In this document: piece after piece, positions 1-11,435 of the stretch
How positions within the stretch are numbered: the stretch's first letter is position 1
Layout of the letters: each line of letters begins with the position of its first letter
Origin: Symbiodinium natans
Taxonomy: Eukaryota > Sar > Dinophyceae > Suessiales > Symbiodiniaceae
Direction of reading: 5' to 3'
NCBI GenBank assembly: GCA_905221605.1
Contig: CAJNDS010000653.1
Coordinates: 1-64,000, forward strand
Length of the DNA stretch: 64,000 nt
The notes under the pieces: model-generated
Told to the model about the DNA's origin: nothing
What the model saw: the letters and a program-made list of their open reading frames with translations, nothing else
Databases searched by the model: none
Translations under genes and position numbers: made by a program

Positions 1-441
1 GGATGGCAAGCTGACTTGATTCGAAAATTGGTTGTCTCCACCCGCTCACGGCCCTGGGAAGCGTGCTCCTGAGGCCCGGACCGACTCCAACATTTTGGAG
101 ATCGATCTTCAGGCTGGCCAGCCCCTTGAGCCGGCTGAGATTCTCTGCCAGCATCAAGCAAGGCTGGAGGCCTCGATACAGCGCTGAATTTCTGACAGAG
201 TTTAAAGGCCCAAAGGGTTCACAGAACTGCTTGCCATCGCTTCCTGAGGAACAAAAACCTGAATTTTCCTGCAGGACTCAGCGTAGTACTGATACTAATC
301 TATATCCAGCAGCGGTACTCGGATTTGGGCTGCAGTATCGTCCTTCCCAGTTTAAGTCGTTCAAAAGAACGCAAGAACCTTTAACTTCTGTGGCCCGGCC
401 TCGCACTCCTCTCGCTTCACTCTGGAGCAGACTCTGGGCAC

Positions 442-536
442 CCGGCCGATCTGGTTATGCTGCAACTTCATGTCAAGCCGCACGAGGTCCTTGAGACCGC
501 CCAAAGAGTTGGCCAGCGCGGAGCCGGCGGCCGGAC
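442..536 (-). CDS. LRR exon, unit 17 (most 3' seen)
   Basis: Encodes one LRR with core residues LGGLKDLVRLDMKL and a C-terminal QIGR. The acceptor ends GTTGAG and the predicted donor is GTGCCC. At 95 bp it is one base short of the symmetric 96-bp pattern, so the donor position or the exon itself may be degenerate. Confidence 0.5.
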
Positions 537-1125
537 CTCAACGCCCGCACAAGCGCTTCTGAAAAATCATACTATTTGGTAATTAACGATGAATAATGTA
601 GTCGCAGAACAACGAAGCTGGGAGGTAACAGGGATCATGGTCAAAATGGGGTTTGCCTTTACATGTCCCTGCCCACATGAATTTAGTATTGCTCACATGG
701 TCCCCTCCTCCAACATGTCATGGGTGGTGCTTTGGGAAGGGCTCGGGTCTATATCCCACTCGCGTAGCCAGGCCTGGAGTTTAGAAAGTACATGAACCAA
801 CATTCGATGGCTGCAGAACGTGAGTCAGGGCCGTCAATAGTAGTCAATAGTATCTTTTCATGTTGTACGATGATAAATTAGTAGTCGTTGTTGTTGATGA
901 AGTTAAACCTCTCTGCGCATCCTGCGTGCTGGACATGAAAACCAAATTTGTTGCAGTTTTTCGCGTCGGCGTGTAGGGTCGATGCCGAGGCTGCATGATA
1001 TTCAGCTAGGAGGTTTAAGGAGTTTAGTGGCAAAACGAATTTGAGATGATCCCCTTCCTTTTGGCATTCTTTGCCAGAAGCACTGTTGCTGGCAAGAACT
1101 TGTTCCGCTCCCAGGATCTCGGAAC

Positions 1126-1221
1126 CCGGGCCAAGCTCGCACGCATACAGGATGAGATCCAGCTTGGTGAGTTTCTGGAGGTGGCCGAGGGCTTGCGCCA
1201 GGGACTGGCCGCCCTCTGGGC
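1126..1221 (-). CDS. LRR exon, unit 16
   Basis: A 96-bp exon, phase 1 at both ends, encoding GPEGGQSLAQALGHLQKLTK and ending CELGPG. Acceptor CCGAG|GC, donor GG|GTTCC. Sequence and part of the upstream intron are nearly identical to the exon at 4399-4494, so one is a recent copy of the other. Confidence 0.62.
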
Positions 1222-1370
1222 CTCGGCGGCAGCGAGCGCAAAATGGAGCATTTGATGCAGAGGCTCTCCCAGCTTGGACAGTTCATGCAGTTTCATGCGT
1301 AGATAGGTTTGACACTGAATTCGGGCTGGCAGGGTCCTCGCAATGTCAATGTATCCGCCGGCATCAAGGC

Positions 1371-1466
1371 CCTGGCTCAGCTGGACTTCGTGCATATAGA
1401 ACGTTAGCTCTTGGAGCTCCTGCAGGCTGCTAAAGGCCTCAGGCAGGGCGACCGCGGCTTCTGAGC
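1371..1466 (-). CDS. LRR exon, unit 15
   Basis: A 96-bp symmetric phase-1 exon. The reading frame gives ALPEAFSSLQELQELTFYMH and ends VQLSQG. Acceptor CCGAG|GC; the donor is GC (AGG|GCCTTG). Confidence 0.62.
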
Positions 1467-1636
1467 CTCGGCATAGAAGGGACAGGGACATAAAATACGA
1501 AATTGGATACGGATTCAGAGGCTTACTTCCCGGGAGCTTGCAAGTGCTATCGGAAGTCTGGAAGATGTTAACTGGAAGCATAGAATCTTGTGTGCTCCAT
1601 TCTGTCTCTTCTGCTGCTTTCCTTCCTCCAAACCTC

Positions 1637-1674
1637 CCTTCCTTCCTTCCTTCCTTCCTTCCTTCCTTCCTCCT
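1637..1674. repeat. (CTTC)n microsatellite
   Basis: About nine copies of CTTC in the intron between LRR units 14 and 15. The apparent long Lys/Glu-rich and Pro/Ser-rich open frames across it are artefacts of the repeat. Confidence 0.95.
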
Positions 1675-1828
1675 TCCGGCGACGGCCCAGCTCCTTGGCC
1701 TTGGGACGTGGGCTGGCCTGCTGCCGAGGCGGCGCGCGAGCGCAGACTCTAACCGAAATGCTCTTTTGCCCCATGACACTGAAAGACCTCCTTGGATGCA
1801 GCCAGCTAGCCCACGGAGTCCGAGGGGT

Positions 1829-1918
1829 GCTTGCCGAACTGGCAATTGTAGAGGATAAGTGTGGTGAGCTTTGGGAGCCGGCCAAGGGCATGCACCAAGG
1901 CGTGTCCGGCCTCGGGGC
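1829..1918 (-). CDS. LRR exon, unit 14
   Basis: Encodes GPEAGHALVHALGRLPKLTT followed by a Cys-containing loop. The acceptor CCGAG|GC is kept, but no GT or GC donor sits at the expected place (the sequence there is AAGC|ACCC). It is either decayed or uses a donor further on. The 90-bp length assumes the family boundary. Confidence 0.45.
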
Positions 1919-3401
1919 CTCGGCGACAGCAAAACCGTGGAGATGTGAAGTGCAGTGCTCGAATGAGTTCGACACTCCAGTGTTCATCTTGGACACTTCA
2001 TACACTTCCCAGGCGCAAGACTTATGTGCACCATAAACTGAAGCGGTTCAATTGGGGGTTGCACCCATACACGTGTCAACATAGGTCAGGGCGCAAAGTG
2101 GTGTTTCTTGTTTGAGTGGCTGCCCTTTGTTTGGCTCACTGGCTTTGTAGACTATACAGGACACCCTGTATTGCCTTCGCTGCCTCTCCTTGAAGTTATT
2201 TTATATATTTTATACTTCGAACATCCCCACCCTACAGACACTCTGGGGATAGTCCAGAATGGATACTCTGCTCCAGGACAGTCCACGGACACTCTGGAGA
2301 TGCAGGGACACCAGCGGGGTGAGCACTCTAGGGACACTCTGGGGTTGGGCATTCCAGAGCCGTGATTTTGGAAGCCGAGGGTGGGGAAAAAGAAACCCCC
2401 GACTACTTAATACAGATTGGAAGTGATGTCACGTTGTTCCTCGGACGTTTAGTCCCAGATCCAGGCAGCCAAGCCAACATCCCTTCAACATTTCCTTGTA
2501 GGACTTGGGGTCTTGACTTTTTGTTTCAGCCCAGTTCCATTTTGGGCGGTGCTTGCCATTCGTCGGGTAGTCCCTTCCCACACCCCCACGCCCGCATGCA
2601 TACACATTCCAACGCAAAAATGCTAAAGATCATGTGTCGCATGTGTTTCGATTCCGAAAACACAGAAACATGAACATCACGAGAACAATGCTCATGATCG
2701 TGATAACCCCGATGCTGCTACCAGTACACTCGCAAGACGACCAATCCGTGTGACTCACGACTGCACTGGACTGCACATCCCGCACTCCTTTCAAAGAATG
2801 AAGTCGATTTGTTGCTGAAGGTCAAAGTGCTGCAAGATTTCATCCATCAGCTGCAACAGTGGCTCATGAACACAATCACAGTCGTAGCAACAGTAGCAGT
2901 GGCAACCGTCCACATTGTGCAGATTTTCCACAACAACATAAGAGCTTTAAAAGAGCGCTGATACTGCTACGAAAAAATGCAACACAACTGACGGAAAAAA
3001 AGGGTAGCAATCAGGCAGGCCATTGCAAGTACAACTACAGTCAGCTTAGCAGTTCTATCATGCATTATCGCAAAGATAGCAACGGCAAAAACCCAAATCC
3101 GAATAGCGCTCAGAATGAAAGCAATAGCAAGAAAACTCATGTATGACTTTGCCCCCGCCCCTTTCTTCTTCAGGGCTGAGGCTTGCCCGAGCAAAGAGCT
3201 GAGGCTTCAGGCATTCCCAGTAAAGGTGCCTGCTCCCCTGTTTTGGGTCTACCAAGCCCTCGGGCGCTGGTCCCTTCCCAAGACCCTTCCCAAGACCCCA
3301 AAAAAAACAAAGTCACTGAAGCGCCATCCCGAAAGAGCTGCAAGAAAGATGCTCGCCATTAACTCGAAGCACCAAGTACTCTCTCACTCAGATCATGGGA
3401 C

Positions 3402-3497
3402 CCTGGCCCAGCTCAATATGCATCATTTCGAGCTGCAGATGCTGAAGCTCTCGGAGCCCGCTCAAGGAGTCGGCCAAGGCGGCGACGGTCTCTGGGC
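3402..3497 (-). CDS. LRR exon, unit 13
   Basis: A 96-bp symmetric phase-1 exon with residues AALADSLSGLRELQHLQLEM and terminal IELGQG. The donor is canonical (CCAGG|GTCCC). An in-frame stop follows the donor within a few codons, which supports the exon end. Confidence 0.65.
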
Positions 3498-3956
3498 CTT
3501 GTGTTCGGGGATCCGTCTGCAGCCAAACAAGACAAAATGTTGGAGGCTCTAAATCCTGAAAGTACATGCCCAAAGAAATACAACGAAAGACAGCAAAAAA
3601 CGTAAGAAAATACCGAAATACATAAAGAAAGACAGACAGAGGGAGAGGGAGAGAGAGCGAGATGGAGAGACGTGGGCGAGATGAGAAATGAAAGAAAACT
3701 GAAAACGGGAAATTAAAGACGGAGATTAAGGATGTGATGTCAATCAGTGGGTTGCCGCCTGCAGGCCTGAGGGCGGGAACGGGGTACCACAGGGACAAGG
3801 CAGCTTTTTGGTCTGACTTTTTTTGGCATTCACAGCGGCCTCTTCGGGTTTCAGGCTTCGATAAAGGCGACACAAGGACAACAACAACACACAGGTCCTT
3901 ACTGTACCCTGCCCTTCGCACAAACGCGCAAACCCCAAAATGTAAATCCCTGAGGC

Positions 3957-4052
3957 CCCGGCCGAAGGGGTTTAACATCAGTTCCAGCGACAGGACAGTG
4001 AGCTCTGGGAGCTGACCGAGGGCTTTCGCAAGAGAGTGCCCTTCCTCAGGGC
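3957..4052 (-). CDS. LRR exon, unit 12
   Basis: A 96-bp symmetric exon encoding GPEEGHSLAKALGQLPELTV and ending NPFGRG. Acceptor GCTGAG|GC; GC donor (CGGG|GCCTCA). Confidence 0.6.
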
Positions 4053-4398
4053 CTCAGCGCGATTGAGTGTTTTTCACACCGTGGAAACACGAAGTACGTC
4101 TCAAATGAATTCATACTCACCGGCAAGACATGGATGGAGTTAAACTCAAGCTGCGACTTTAACTGGTGTACATTATGCGCTGAGAACAAATTAGGTCGAC
4201 ATGCGTGGTTGGGTGAGTTGTTCGCAATGTTCGCATCGCGTGTCCAACTTGAATGTATTCACAGGGTCGCCATGCGTCTAATGGAGAGTCGGCAATGTTG
4301 ATGTCTCGGGGATGGTTGACACACATGGACACCGAGTAGGAAAACCGTCAATCAACGTACGCAAAACGCACATGTCCGACATGTCCAGCTCCTAGGGC

Positions 4399-4494
4399 CC
4401 CGGCCAAGCTCGCACGAGTGCACGTCGAGCTCCAGCGTGGTGAGCTTCTGGAGGTGGCCGAGGGCTTGCGCCAGGGACTGGCCGCCCTCTGGGC
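4399..4494 (-). CDS. LRR exon, unit 11
   Basis: A 96-bp symmetric exon, near-duplicate of unit 16 (1126-1221), with GGQSLAQALGHLQKLTTLEL and terminal CELGRG. GC donor (CGGG|GCCCTAG). Confidence 0.64.
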
Positions 4495-5005
4495 CTCGGC
4501 GGCAGCGAGCGCAAAATGGAGAATTTGAAGTGCAGAAGCCTGGAAAGCGGCAGCGGTGTAGTTTTTTGTTTGGATGGGTACCACGCCAAGCCGACCGGCA
4601 TGGACCCTAATTTCCTCGACCTACATGGACCCTGCGAAACCCCTGCCCCATGCACCTGCCATGGAGTTCTGTTGACCCCCTGCGAACCCATATGCTTCTC
4701 TATGAACCCCTATCAACCCTGGACCTGCTCTGAACCTTCTATGGAACCACGAACCTCATGTCCTGGCATTCATCAACCCTCGGCACCCCGACCCACCTTA
4801 TGGCCGGCTACCATGGACCTTTTTTCTTTTGATCCTTTATGGAGACTTATGGAGCGCCATGGACCTCGTGGACTTGGTGCCTACTCGACCTGCAGAAGAA
4901 CTCTATCCGAAATGCCCACATGCATAAATGCGGCGTTAAAATTCGCTCAAGCAGCGTTGCCATACATGTGGATCAGTACCCGGCCTTCCCGCCCCACTCC
5001 GGGAC

Positions 5006-5101
5006 CCCTGCCCAGCTCGTTCCAACCCAAGTGGAGATTCAGCAGCTGGAGCTCCCGGAGTCCACCCAAAGCGTCTGCGAGGGCGGCGGTGGCCTCCCGG
5101 C
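5006..5101 (-). CDS. LRR exon, unit 10
   Basis: A 96-bp symmetric phase-1 exon with AALADALGGLRELQLLNLHL and terminal NELGRG. GT donor (CAGGG|GTCCC), acceptor TGCCGAG|GC. One of the best-preserved units. Confidence 0.66.
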
Positions 5102-6453
5102 CTCGGCACCGGAACGGAGGAAAATTCCAGGGCGTGGGCAGCAAGGCTCCAACATAAAAAATGTGAAGAAACCTGTTTATAATCTCGGATGTGTTGTCAA
5201 CTGTCTGGAAATTCACATGCACTGCTTATAAGCTGCCAGGAACAAGATGCGCTGTCAAGCTGGTAAGCTGTCTGACTGGCACACCTGCGATGTCCTGTTG
5301 CTGACACAAAACGGGTTTACACCAGTGACATGAAGGCTGCGCCGGAGACGTGATGACAACTTGATGACGTTGCGCGAGCGGAGGAAAGTTCTACTGGCCG
5401 TCTCGCAGGGTTTTCTTTCCATACGACTCATATGACCTGAGTCGCAGCGCTGCAGGCAGCAACGTTGCAGGTGGCACGTGTTGAGTCGGTCGGGCGCTGT
5501 GAAGACGTTCGAACCCAGGTTGCGTAGCATATAAACATCGGCTGCCAGGGCGCTCATGTTCATGTTCGCAGCTTGTCCGTTTGGGCAACCGCGTATTCGA
5601 AACTGTATGTTGTTCCGAATCCTGCATCTGGTGCTGCTGACATGTCTTGTTCTCGGCGAGTGCTGCTTCACAGTCAGGCACTCATTACAAGAGATCCAAG
5701 AAACCATCGAAGAGAAGATCATGGAAAAGGAAAGGCTCCGCTTGAAGCAAAGCCCGATAGGCCAGGGCAAAGCGCAAAGATTCCGCAAACCCTGCCGGAG
5801 GCGAGTTCGGGCCCAGCCCGAAGAAGCAGAGCTCGGTGCCCGAAGTGCTGAGAAACATCTTTCGTTTCGTGCTTGTCCAGACGCTCACGGCTGCCGACCG
5901 TGTTTGCTTCTTTGGCGCGGGGGTCTGGGCAGAGTGTCTAGGAGGTGTTTTTAAGTGGTGTTCTGAGGCTTCAAGGCCAATGCGTCACTGACAGGGGAGG
6001 AAAGCCCTTTAATTAAAACCAAAACCCTTTCTCCAGGCCCTAGGCCCTGAACCTTAACCCTGCAACCCTGAAGCGCAAAGCCGAGACCTTAACAACTTGC
6101 TTCAAGCAACCCTCCCGTTTACGGAGGGCCCTCGCTGCTGGGGGTGGGCATCACGAGCAGCCCTGGGCTGTGTCTGTAGGGGTGAAACCCTGAGCTTGTC
6201 AATGCCAGGGCCAACCTTGAATCCTGCAAGGGATAGATTTGCAGCCTTGGAGAAACTGCTCCGCGCAAAGTGAGGTATGAACCCGTGTGAATCTTGTTAT
6301 CTCCGTACGCCCACAGTTCATCTTGCTGTGCTCGCAGTAGCGAGGGCTCAGAGCTCAGTGTGCTTACACGGCCACATGGCCGACACGCAGCAAGCAGCAT
6401 CCAACTTTTTGTTGGTCTCTCTGCGACCGACACCACTGTGGGGCTTGGGGGGC

Positions 6454-6548
6454 CCGGCCCAGTTCGTGGCCGCCCAAGTGGAGCATCAGCTGCTGGAGAT
6501 CCTGTTGGCTGCTCAAGGCATCGGCCAGGGAAACAGCAGCTTCCATGC
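6454..6548 (-). CDS. LRR exon, unit 9
   Basis: Encodes SLADALSSQQDLQQLMLHLG with terminal HELGR. The acceptor is GCTGAG|GC. The donor is ambiguous between GG|GCC (95 bp) and the family position. Closely related to unit 4 (11340-11435), including flanking intron sequence. Confidence 0.6.
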
Positions 6549-7301
6549 CTCAGCGACAGGGAGCAATCGAGTGCGTCCAGGGCTTCTCACACATGCCTTC
6601 GTGATTATTGTTGTGATATCGTTTGAGGCCCTGGCCGAACAACCGAATCTTGAAGGTTCAGGAGGGTACGACACAAACCCTGCAAAACTAACTCACAAGC
6701 GGGGTTTCTATATCGGGGTCCTTTGGGCTTCAGCCAATTGCGGCATTCTTAGGATCTTGACGAAGAAATGTGCCGTGTGTTCAGTGCTCCAGACTAGGGA
6801 CTCCACAAGGGGCATTGTGGGAGCGGTCCTTCTTCGCTGCACTTGGCAAGGCCGGAAAAGCTTGACTTCATGCCCCTCCCAATCTCGCTGCCACATGCTC
6901 CAGCAAGCAGCGGTCGCTCACAGACTCAGGACTGGTTGCGGCCAAATTTTGTTGCCTGTTTTCTTAGGTTGCTGAGGGCCGCGGCCCTGGTCTGGGATTG
7001 CATTGAGCACATGCAAGGCGGAGGGCGGCGGGATGTTCAGGCACCAAACTTCGCACCCGGCACGATTCAAATTTTCAGCAAGCCCCCTGACGCTCGGAGA
7101 ATCCGAGGCAAGCTGGCAAGCCAAAACTTCCGAGGCGGACGCACGCAGCATTGCCAATGAAAGCGTTTAGAGGAAACTTCCGAATTGCAATCAAGGGCGC
7201 AGAAATTGTGGATGTATTTAGTATTTGCTGCTGGGGGAAGCCGTCACCTGGAAAAGACACATCTTCTTCCCGCCTCTGCCGCTCCCGCAGGCTTCAGGGG
7301 C

Positions 7302-7397
7302 CCCTGCCGATCGAGCCCGAGTGGAAGCCGCTGAGCTCCAGCTTCCTGAGCCTGGGGAGTTGGCCGATGCCCCGCGCAAAAGCCGGGCTGGCTGGGC
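7302..7397 (-). CDS. LRR exon, unit 8
   Basis: A 96-bp symmetric exon, more diverged: ARGIGQLPRLRKLELSGFHS then SIGRG. GC donor (AGGG|GCCCC), acceptor TGCCGAG|GC. Confidence 0.58.
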
Positions 7398-8449
7398 CTC
7401 GGCAACCGCTGGCGCCAGAAATGCAAAAGGTGCAAATGACCAATATGCCTCCCTTGAACACTTCACTTCCCAGGAGCAAGACACAGGCTCAAATTTAATG
7501 AGCCGACTTTAGGCGATCCAGTGCGAGAAGCCGCTGTGCACGCAATATCACGCAGTCCCAAGCCGACCCAACGTGGACACCCTTGCCCACGACGGGCGAA
7601 AGGTGATCAGACTGATCTGATCAACCACCTGTAGCTGCAACAATGAATAGCATGGATGATGGCTCTAACCTCTTTTATCTTCTTCACTGCCTTCTCTTTG
7701 TTTCACCGCTTTGGTGTATTTTGGTCTTCTCCCCTTGCCCCTTCGTTGTGACGGTTGTTTTCTTGCGCATATCCCACGAGCTCCAGCACATCCACGTTAA
7801 GCATACCAGCAGCACATCGTTCAGCATCGAGGGCCAGATGGAGTTCCAGGCACTGCTTTTCATGCCCACGCCTTTCCACTTTTCGAAGAAGCTCAACAAC
7901 ATGAAGTTGTACGTGCCCCACGTTGTCATGATGGACGGCCAAGTCTCGGAGGGCTCTCGTCCGCTCCCCCAAACCTTCCCGTCAACCGGGTATCGCGCTC
8001 TCCCCGCTTGTCCAGAAATTACCGCTCTCTTCGCGAACCGAACATCACGCTCCCTGCAGCAATGCGGCCTCCCCGTCCCCCCTCCTTCCCTGCCAACTCG
8101 GATAGCGCACTCCCTCCCCCTTGTTTTGCGGCTCGCCAGCGGCTTCCCTGTCAACTGGATATTTGGCGCTCGCCCCCCGCCCCCCTCCTCCCCCGCGGCG
8201 TTTTGTCGATCCCTGGTCTCCCTGTCACCAACGCCGTCAACCGTTCCCCGTCTCCTCTCCGCGGCCTCTATACCGTCAGAACGTCATCCGATATCGTGCC
8301 TCCGCGCTGAAGCACTTAACGAGAAGCCGACCCCAGAGAGGTTTCCGAGGAAAAACGCGTGTCCCTCAATCCCATGTAAAGTTGTAAAGGCTATTGTGGC
8401 TTCGAGAACTGCATAGGTCGGAGTACCAATGCATCCTCCGGATCGGCAC

Positions 8450-8541
8450 CCCAAGCCCGTTGCCGTCCAGGACGAGCTTCAGCTGCCGGAGCTCTCGAAG
8501 GCCACTCAAGGCTTCGATCAGGGCGATGGCGCCGTCGGCAC
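8450..8541 (-). CDS. LRR exon, unit 7
   Basis: Encodes ALIEALSGLRELRQLKLVLD and a loop GNGLG. The donor is GTGCCG. At 92 bp it would leave in phase 0, so a downstream phase change or a wrongly placed donor must be assumed. Confidence 0.55.
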
Positions 8542-8681
8542 CTCGGCTGGCGAATCCACTGCTTCACCAACCAAAAGGTCAGAAACCTTTAACGGGTTTG
8601 AAGCGGCATTTTCCAGCTCATTTCCTTTGGAGACCGAAAACCTCGCCTCTCTCCTGAAGCCATTCGGATTCAAGATCGGGA

Positions 8682-8699
8682 GTGTGTGTGTGTGTGTGT
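8682..8699. repeat. (TG)n microsatellite
   Basis: A run of nine GT dinucleotides in the intron just upstream (minus-strand sense) of LRR unit 7. Confidence 0.9.
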
Positions 8700-9486
8700 C
8701 CTATCGCATGCCGTGGCGAAGAGCCTCCGTTTCCCAGCAGGCCGCCGCGTTACGACTCCTATAGCTATGTCCTAAAGCAGAAGCTGGTATTGTCAAGCAA
8801 CCGCTGGACTTGATGTGGGCTGCCAAGGTACAACTATGCATCGGTGCTCTCGCCAGCCAAGCCGCTAATCAATCCGAATACAATGTTGCACTGGCTTTAG
8901 TATGACTAGGGTCTACAATCACAAGTTTTGCAACATGTATTCTGCGAACTCAGTTTGACCTCCCGCTATAATCACATTTTTTGATCGCGGGGACCTTTTT
9001 CAGGGTCTGTGGATAAGTTTGTGTTTCGGGTTCAGGGTGAAGGGTTTGTCTGACTCCTGTGTGAGAGCCATACCCCGGAGACTCCAGGAAGCTAAGCTTG
9101 GCCGGTTCCATTCAAAGCCTTTTGGAATTTCATTCCGAAACGAGGACCCAAACAAATTTCCTACAACGCAGCCTTCATTCATGTCCCAGCTCACAGGCCC
9201 TGCATGAAACTATGCTAGCGTACCCACACTCCGCGGCGCGAACAATGGAGAAGCTGACGAGGCATTTCCTCTGTTACAAGTGCTCTCCGGCTTGAGGCCC
9301 TTTGGCGCACTAGCCTCCTTCCAGCTGCATGAAGGTCCCTAAATCTACGGGCAACGTGGAAAGGTAATGGCATGCCTGGCTGCCTCAGGTCATCCCGAAT
9401 TTTGAAAATCGGGCAGAGCACGGCGTTACTCATGGGGAGAAGAGAACGTCACCATGCAAGGATGGCTTTGTTGGGTGTCCCAGGGC

Positions 9487-9582
9487 CCTGGCCGAGCTGG
9501 CACTGCTCGAGGCCGAGCTCTAGCGTGGTGAGCCCTGGGAGTCGGCCAATGGCTTCCGCGAGGGACCGGCTGCCCTCGAGAC
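9487..9582 (-). CDS. LRR exon, unit 6
   Basis: A 96-bp symmetric exon encoding SLAEAIGRLPGLTTLELGLE and ending CQLGQG. Acceptor CGCCGAG|GT; GC donor (CAGG|GCCCTGG). Confidence 0.64.
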
Positions 9583-9741
9583 CTCGGCGAACGCTGCGGA
9601 GCTTTACACTTGCCAACTTGGGACACCTCACAAAACATATTCCAAATGCATTTGGGCTGCAAGGGCACGTCGCAGCCCTTCTATGTCTACAGTCAGAGTA
9701 CATCCATCGAATCGGAGCCCTTTTTCTCAGGTCCCGGGACT

Positions 9742-9843
9742 CCCGGCCAAGCTCCGTCTCAAACAACTCGAGCTGTAGCTGCTGGAACCCCGGAATCTTT
9801 TGAAGCCCGCTCAAAGTACCGGCCAGAGCGGCTGCCTTGGTAC
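9742..9843 (-). CDS. LRR exon, unit 5
   Basis: A 102-bp version with two extra residues: GTLSGLQKIPGFQQLQLELF and terminal TELGR. The acceptor CGCCGAG|GT is clear. The donor region (GGG|AGTCCC) matches no GT or GC at the family position. Confidence 0.55.
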
Positions 9844-10046
9844 CTCGGCGCCGGGGAGAGGATCTTAACCCAGACCAAGGACAGAAACCTTTGAACTCTT
9901 GCTACCAAGCGTTCAGAAAAATCTCACAAAATTCCTTGAAAGTCCGAATTTCCTCTCGCGCAGCAGGAAGCATTATCATCTTTGGTTTGGGTCTTTGCCT
10001 TGTTTTGGTCTTCTGCGCGGAAGGCAACGCCTCCGGCTGAGGCCAG

Positions 10047-10110
10047 CTTTTGCTCTCTCAGTCTCACTCTCTCACTCTCACTCTCACTCACACTCTCACT
10101 CTCACTCTCA

Positions 10111-10141
<31 letters not shown>

Positions 10142-10206
10142 CCTCTCCTTCCTTGCCACCCTCTCTGTCCCTCTCTCTCTCACTCTCTTTCTTTCTTTCT
10201 TTCTTT
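10047..10206. repeat. CT-rich simple-sequence tract
   Basis: Interrupted (CTCTCA)n and (CT)n runs ending in (CTTT)n, on the non-coding strand of the LRR locus. It generates spurious Ser/Leu-rich frames on one strand and Arg/Glu-rich frames on the other. Confidence 0.95.
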
Positions 10207-10407
10207 GTGTCCTTCTTTCCTTCTTGGAGATTGGGGTCAAGGGCCTGTGTATTTGGGGCGACTCGGTGACCGTACGGGCGGGGTCAATGAGTGGGGTCCT
10301 TGGTCACGCTTCCCTCTAGGCCCCCGGTCAGTACACTGGTCTACTATCATCTCGGGCGCGTGAAACTGTTGTGAGACTGCGCTCGGGCTGCACTGCTGCC
10401 TTGCCCC

Positions 10408-10668
10408 ACACTCTCTCCCTCTCCCTCTCCCTCTCCCTCTCCCTCTCCCTCTCTCTCTCTCGCTCGCTCGCTCGCTCTCTCGCTCTCGCTCTCGCGCTCT
10501 CTCTCTCTCCCTCTCCCCCTCTCCCCCTCCCCCTCCCCCTTCTCCCCCCTCCCCTCTCTCCCCCTCTCCCCCTCTCCCCTCTCCCCCTCTCCCCTCCCCC
10601 TCTCCCCCTCTCCTCCCCCTCTCCCCCTCCCCCCTCTCCCCCTCTCCCCCTCTCCCCCTCCCCCTCTC
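10408..10668. repeat. Second polypyrimidine tract, (CCCTCT)n and (CTCCCC)n
   Basis: About 260 bp of nearly pure pyrimidine on the plus strand, grading from CTCTCC to CTCCCC units. It contains a CGCT-rich interruption near 10460-10500. Together with the tract at 10.05 kb it flanks a 200-bp unique spacer. Confidence 0.95.
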
Positions 10669-11339
10669 CGGGCCATGCTTCCACGTGAGACAGCAAAAAC
10701 ACCGCTTTAGCACGAACACTCCGTCAGGGATCTCTGGGGTCCTGGTCCAGCTTAGGGAATGGATTGGTAACCTTTCTACGACGAGCATGTAGAATTGCTT
10801 TCTGACAACTAAAGAGTCCTAGAACAAGAACATGCTGCGGACGGAGGACTTTTCCCAGCCCGCCACCCTATGCAATTCCTCTTGCTTTGAAGATGATCTA
10901 CAATGCGGCGCTCATTGGCGCGCGGCTTATGCTTCAAGGTATGCTTCTACGGACGCCCAAACGATGCCCCAAACGATCCCTTAAACCCCAGGCACGGGCC
11001 AGCCTTCTTTTACACGAAAGTATTTTGTAGTGTCAGCCCGTTTGTTTAGGAAGATCCCTCCGCTGTCAGCCCGTTTGTTTAGGGAGAGCCCTCGCCGCAT
11101 CATAAGCATCCTTGCGCTTTCGCTGGAGGGCATGATGAGCATCCTTGGGCTGTGTCTGTTGGGGCTTTTACGTAGGGGTGCGGCCCTAAACCGTAGACCC
11201 AGCAGAGGTCCTAAACCCTGAGCCAAAAGGCCAATGCCAGGGCCAACCCTGAATCTGCTCGTGGTTCATCTTCTTGTGCTCGCGGTAGCGAAAGCTCAGG
11301 GCTGAGACCGTGACATGACACCACTCTGGGGCTGGGTCC

Positions 11340-11435
11340 CCCGGCCCAGGTTGCTGCCGCCCAAGCGGAGCATCAGCTGCTGGAGCTCCTGTAGACTGCT
11401 CAAAGCATCGGCCAGAGAGGCGGCAGCTTCCATGC
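11340..11435 (-). CDS. LRR exon, unit 4
   Basis: A 96-bp unit encoding SLADALSSLQELQQLMLRLG, terminal NLGRG. Acceptor GCTGAG|GC. The family donor position reads GGG|GGACCC, so a GA donor one or two bases on would be needed. Sister of unit 9. Confidence 0.6.

Noticed and set aside
5490-5535. GTTCGAACCC resembling a tRNA B box
   Set aside because: No A box or cloverleaf could be formed around it.
5607-5954. Plus-strand frame starting MLFRILHLVLLTCLVLGECC, like a signal peptide
   Set aside because: Sits inside an intron of the minus-strand LRR array; the C-terminal part becomes Arg-rich and unordered. Not impossible, but without transcript support I do not call it.
9899-10788. Several Ser/Leu-rich and Arg/Gly/Glu-rich frames
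   Set aside because: All lie on the two CT tracts and change sense with frame, as expected for simple sequence.
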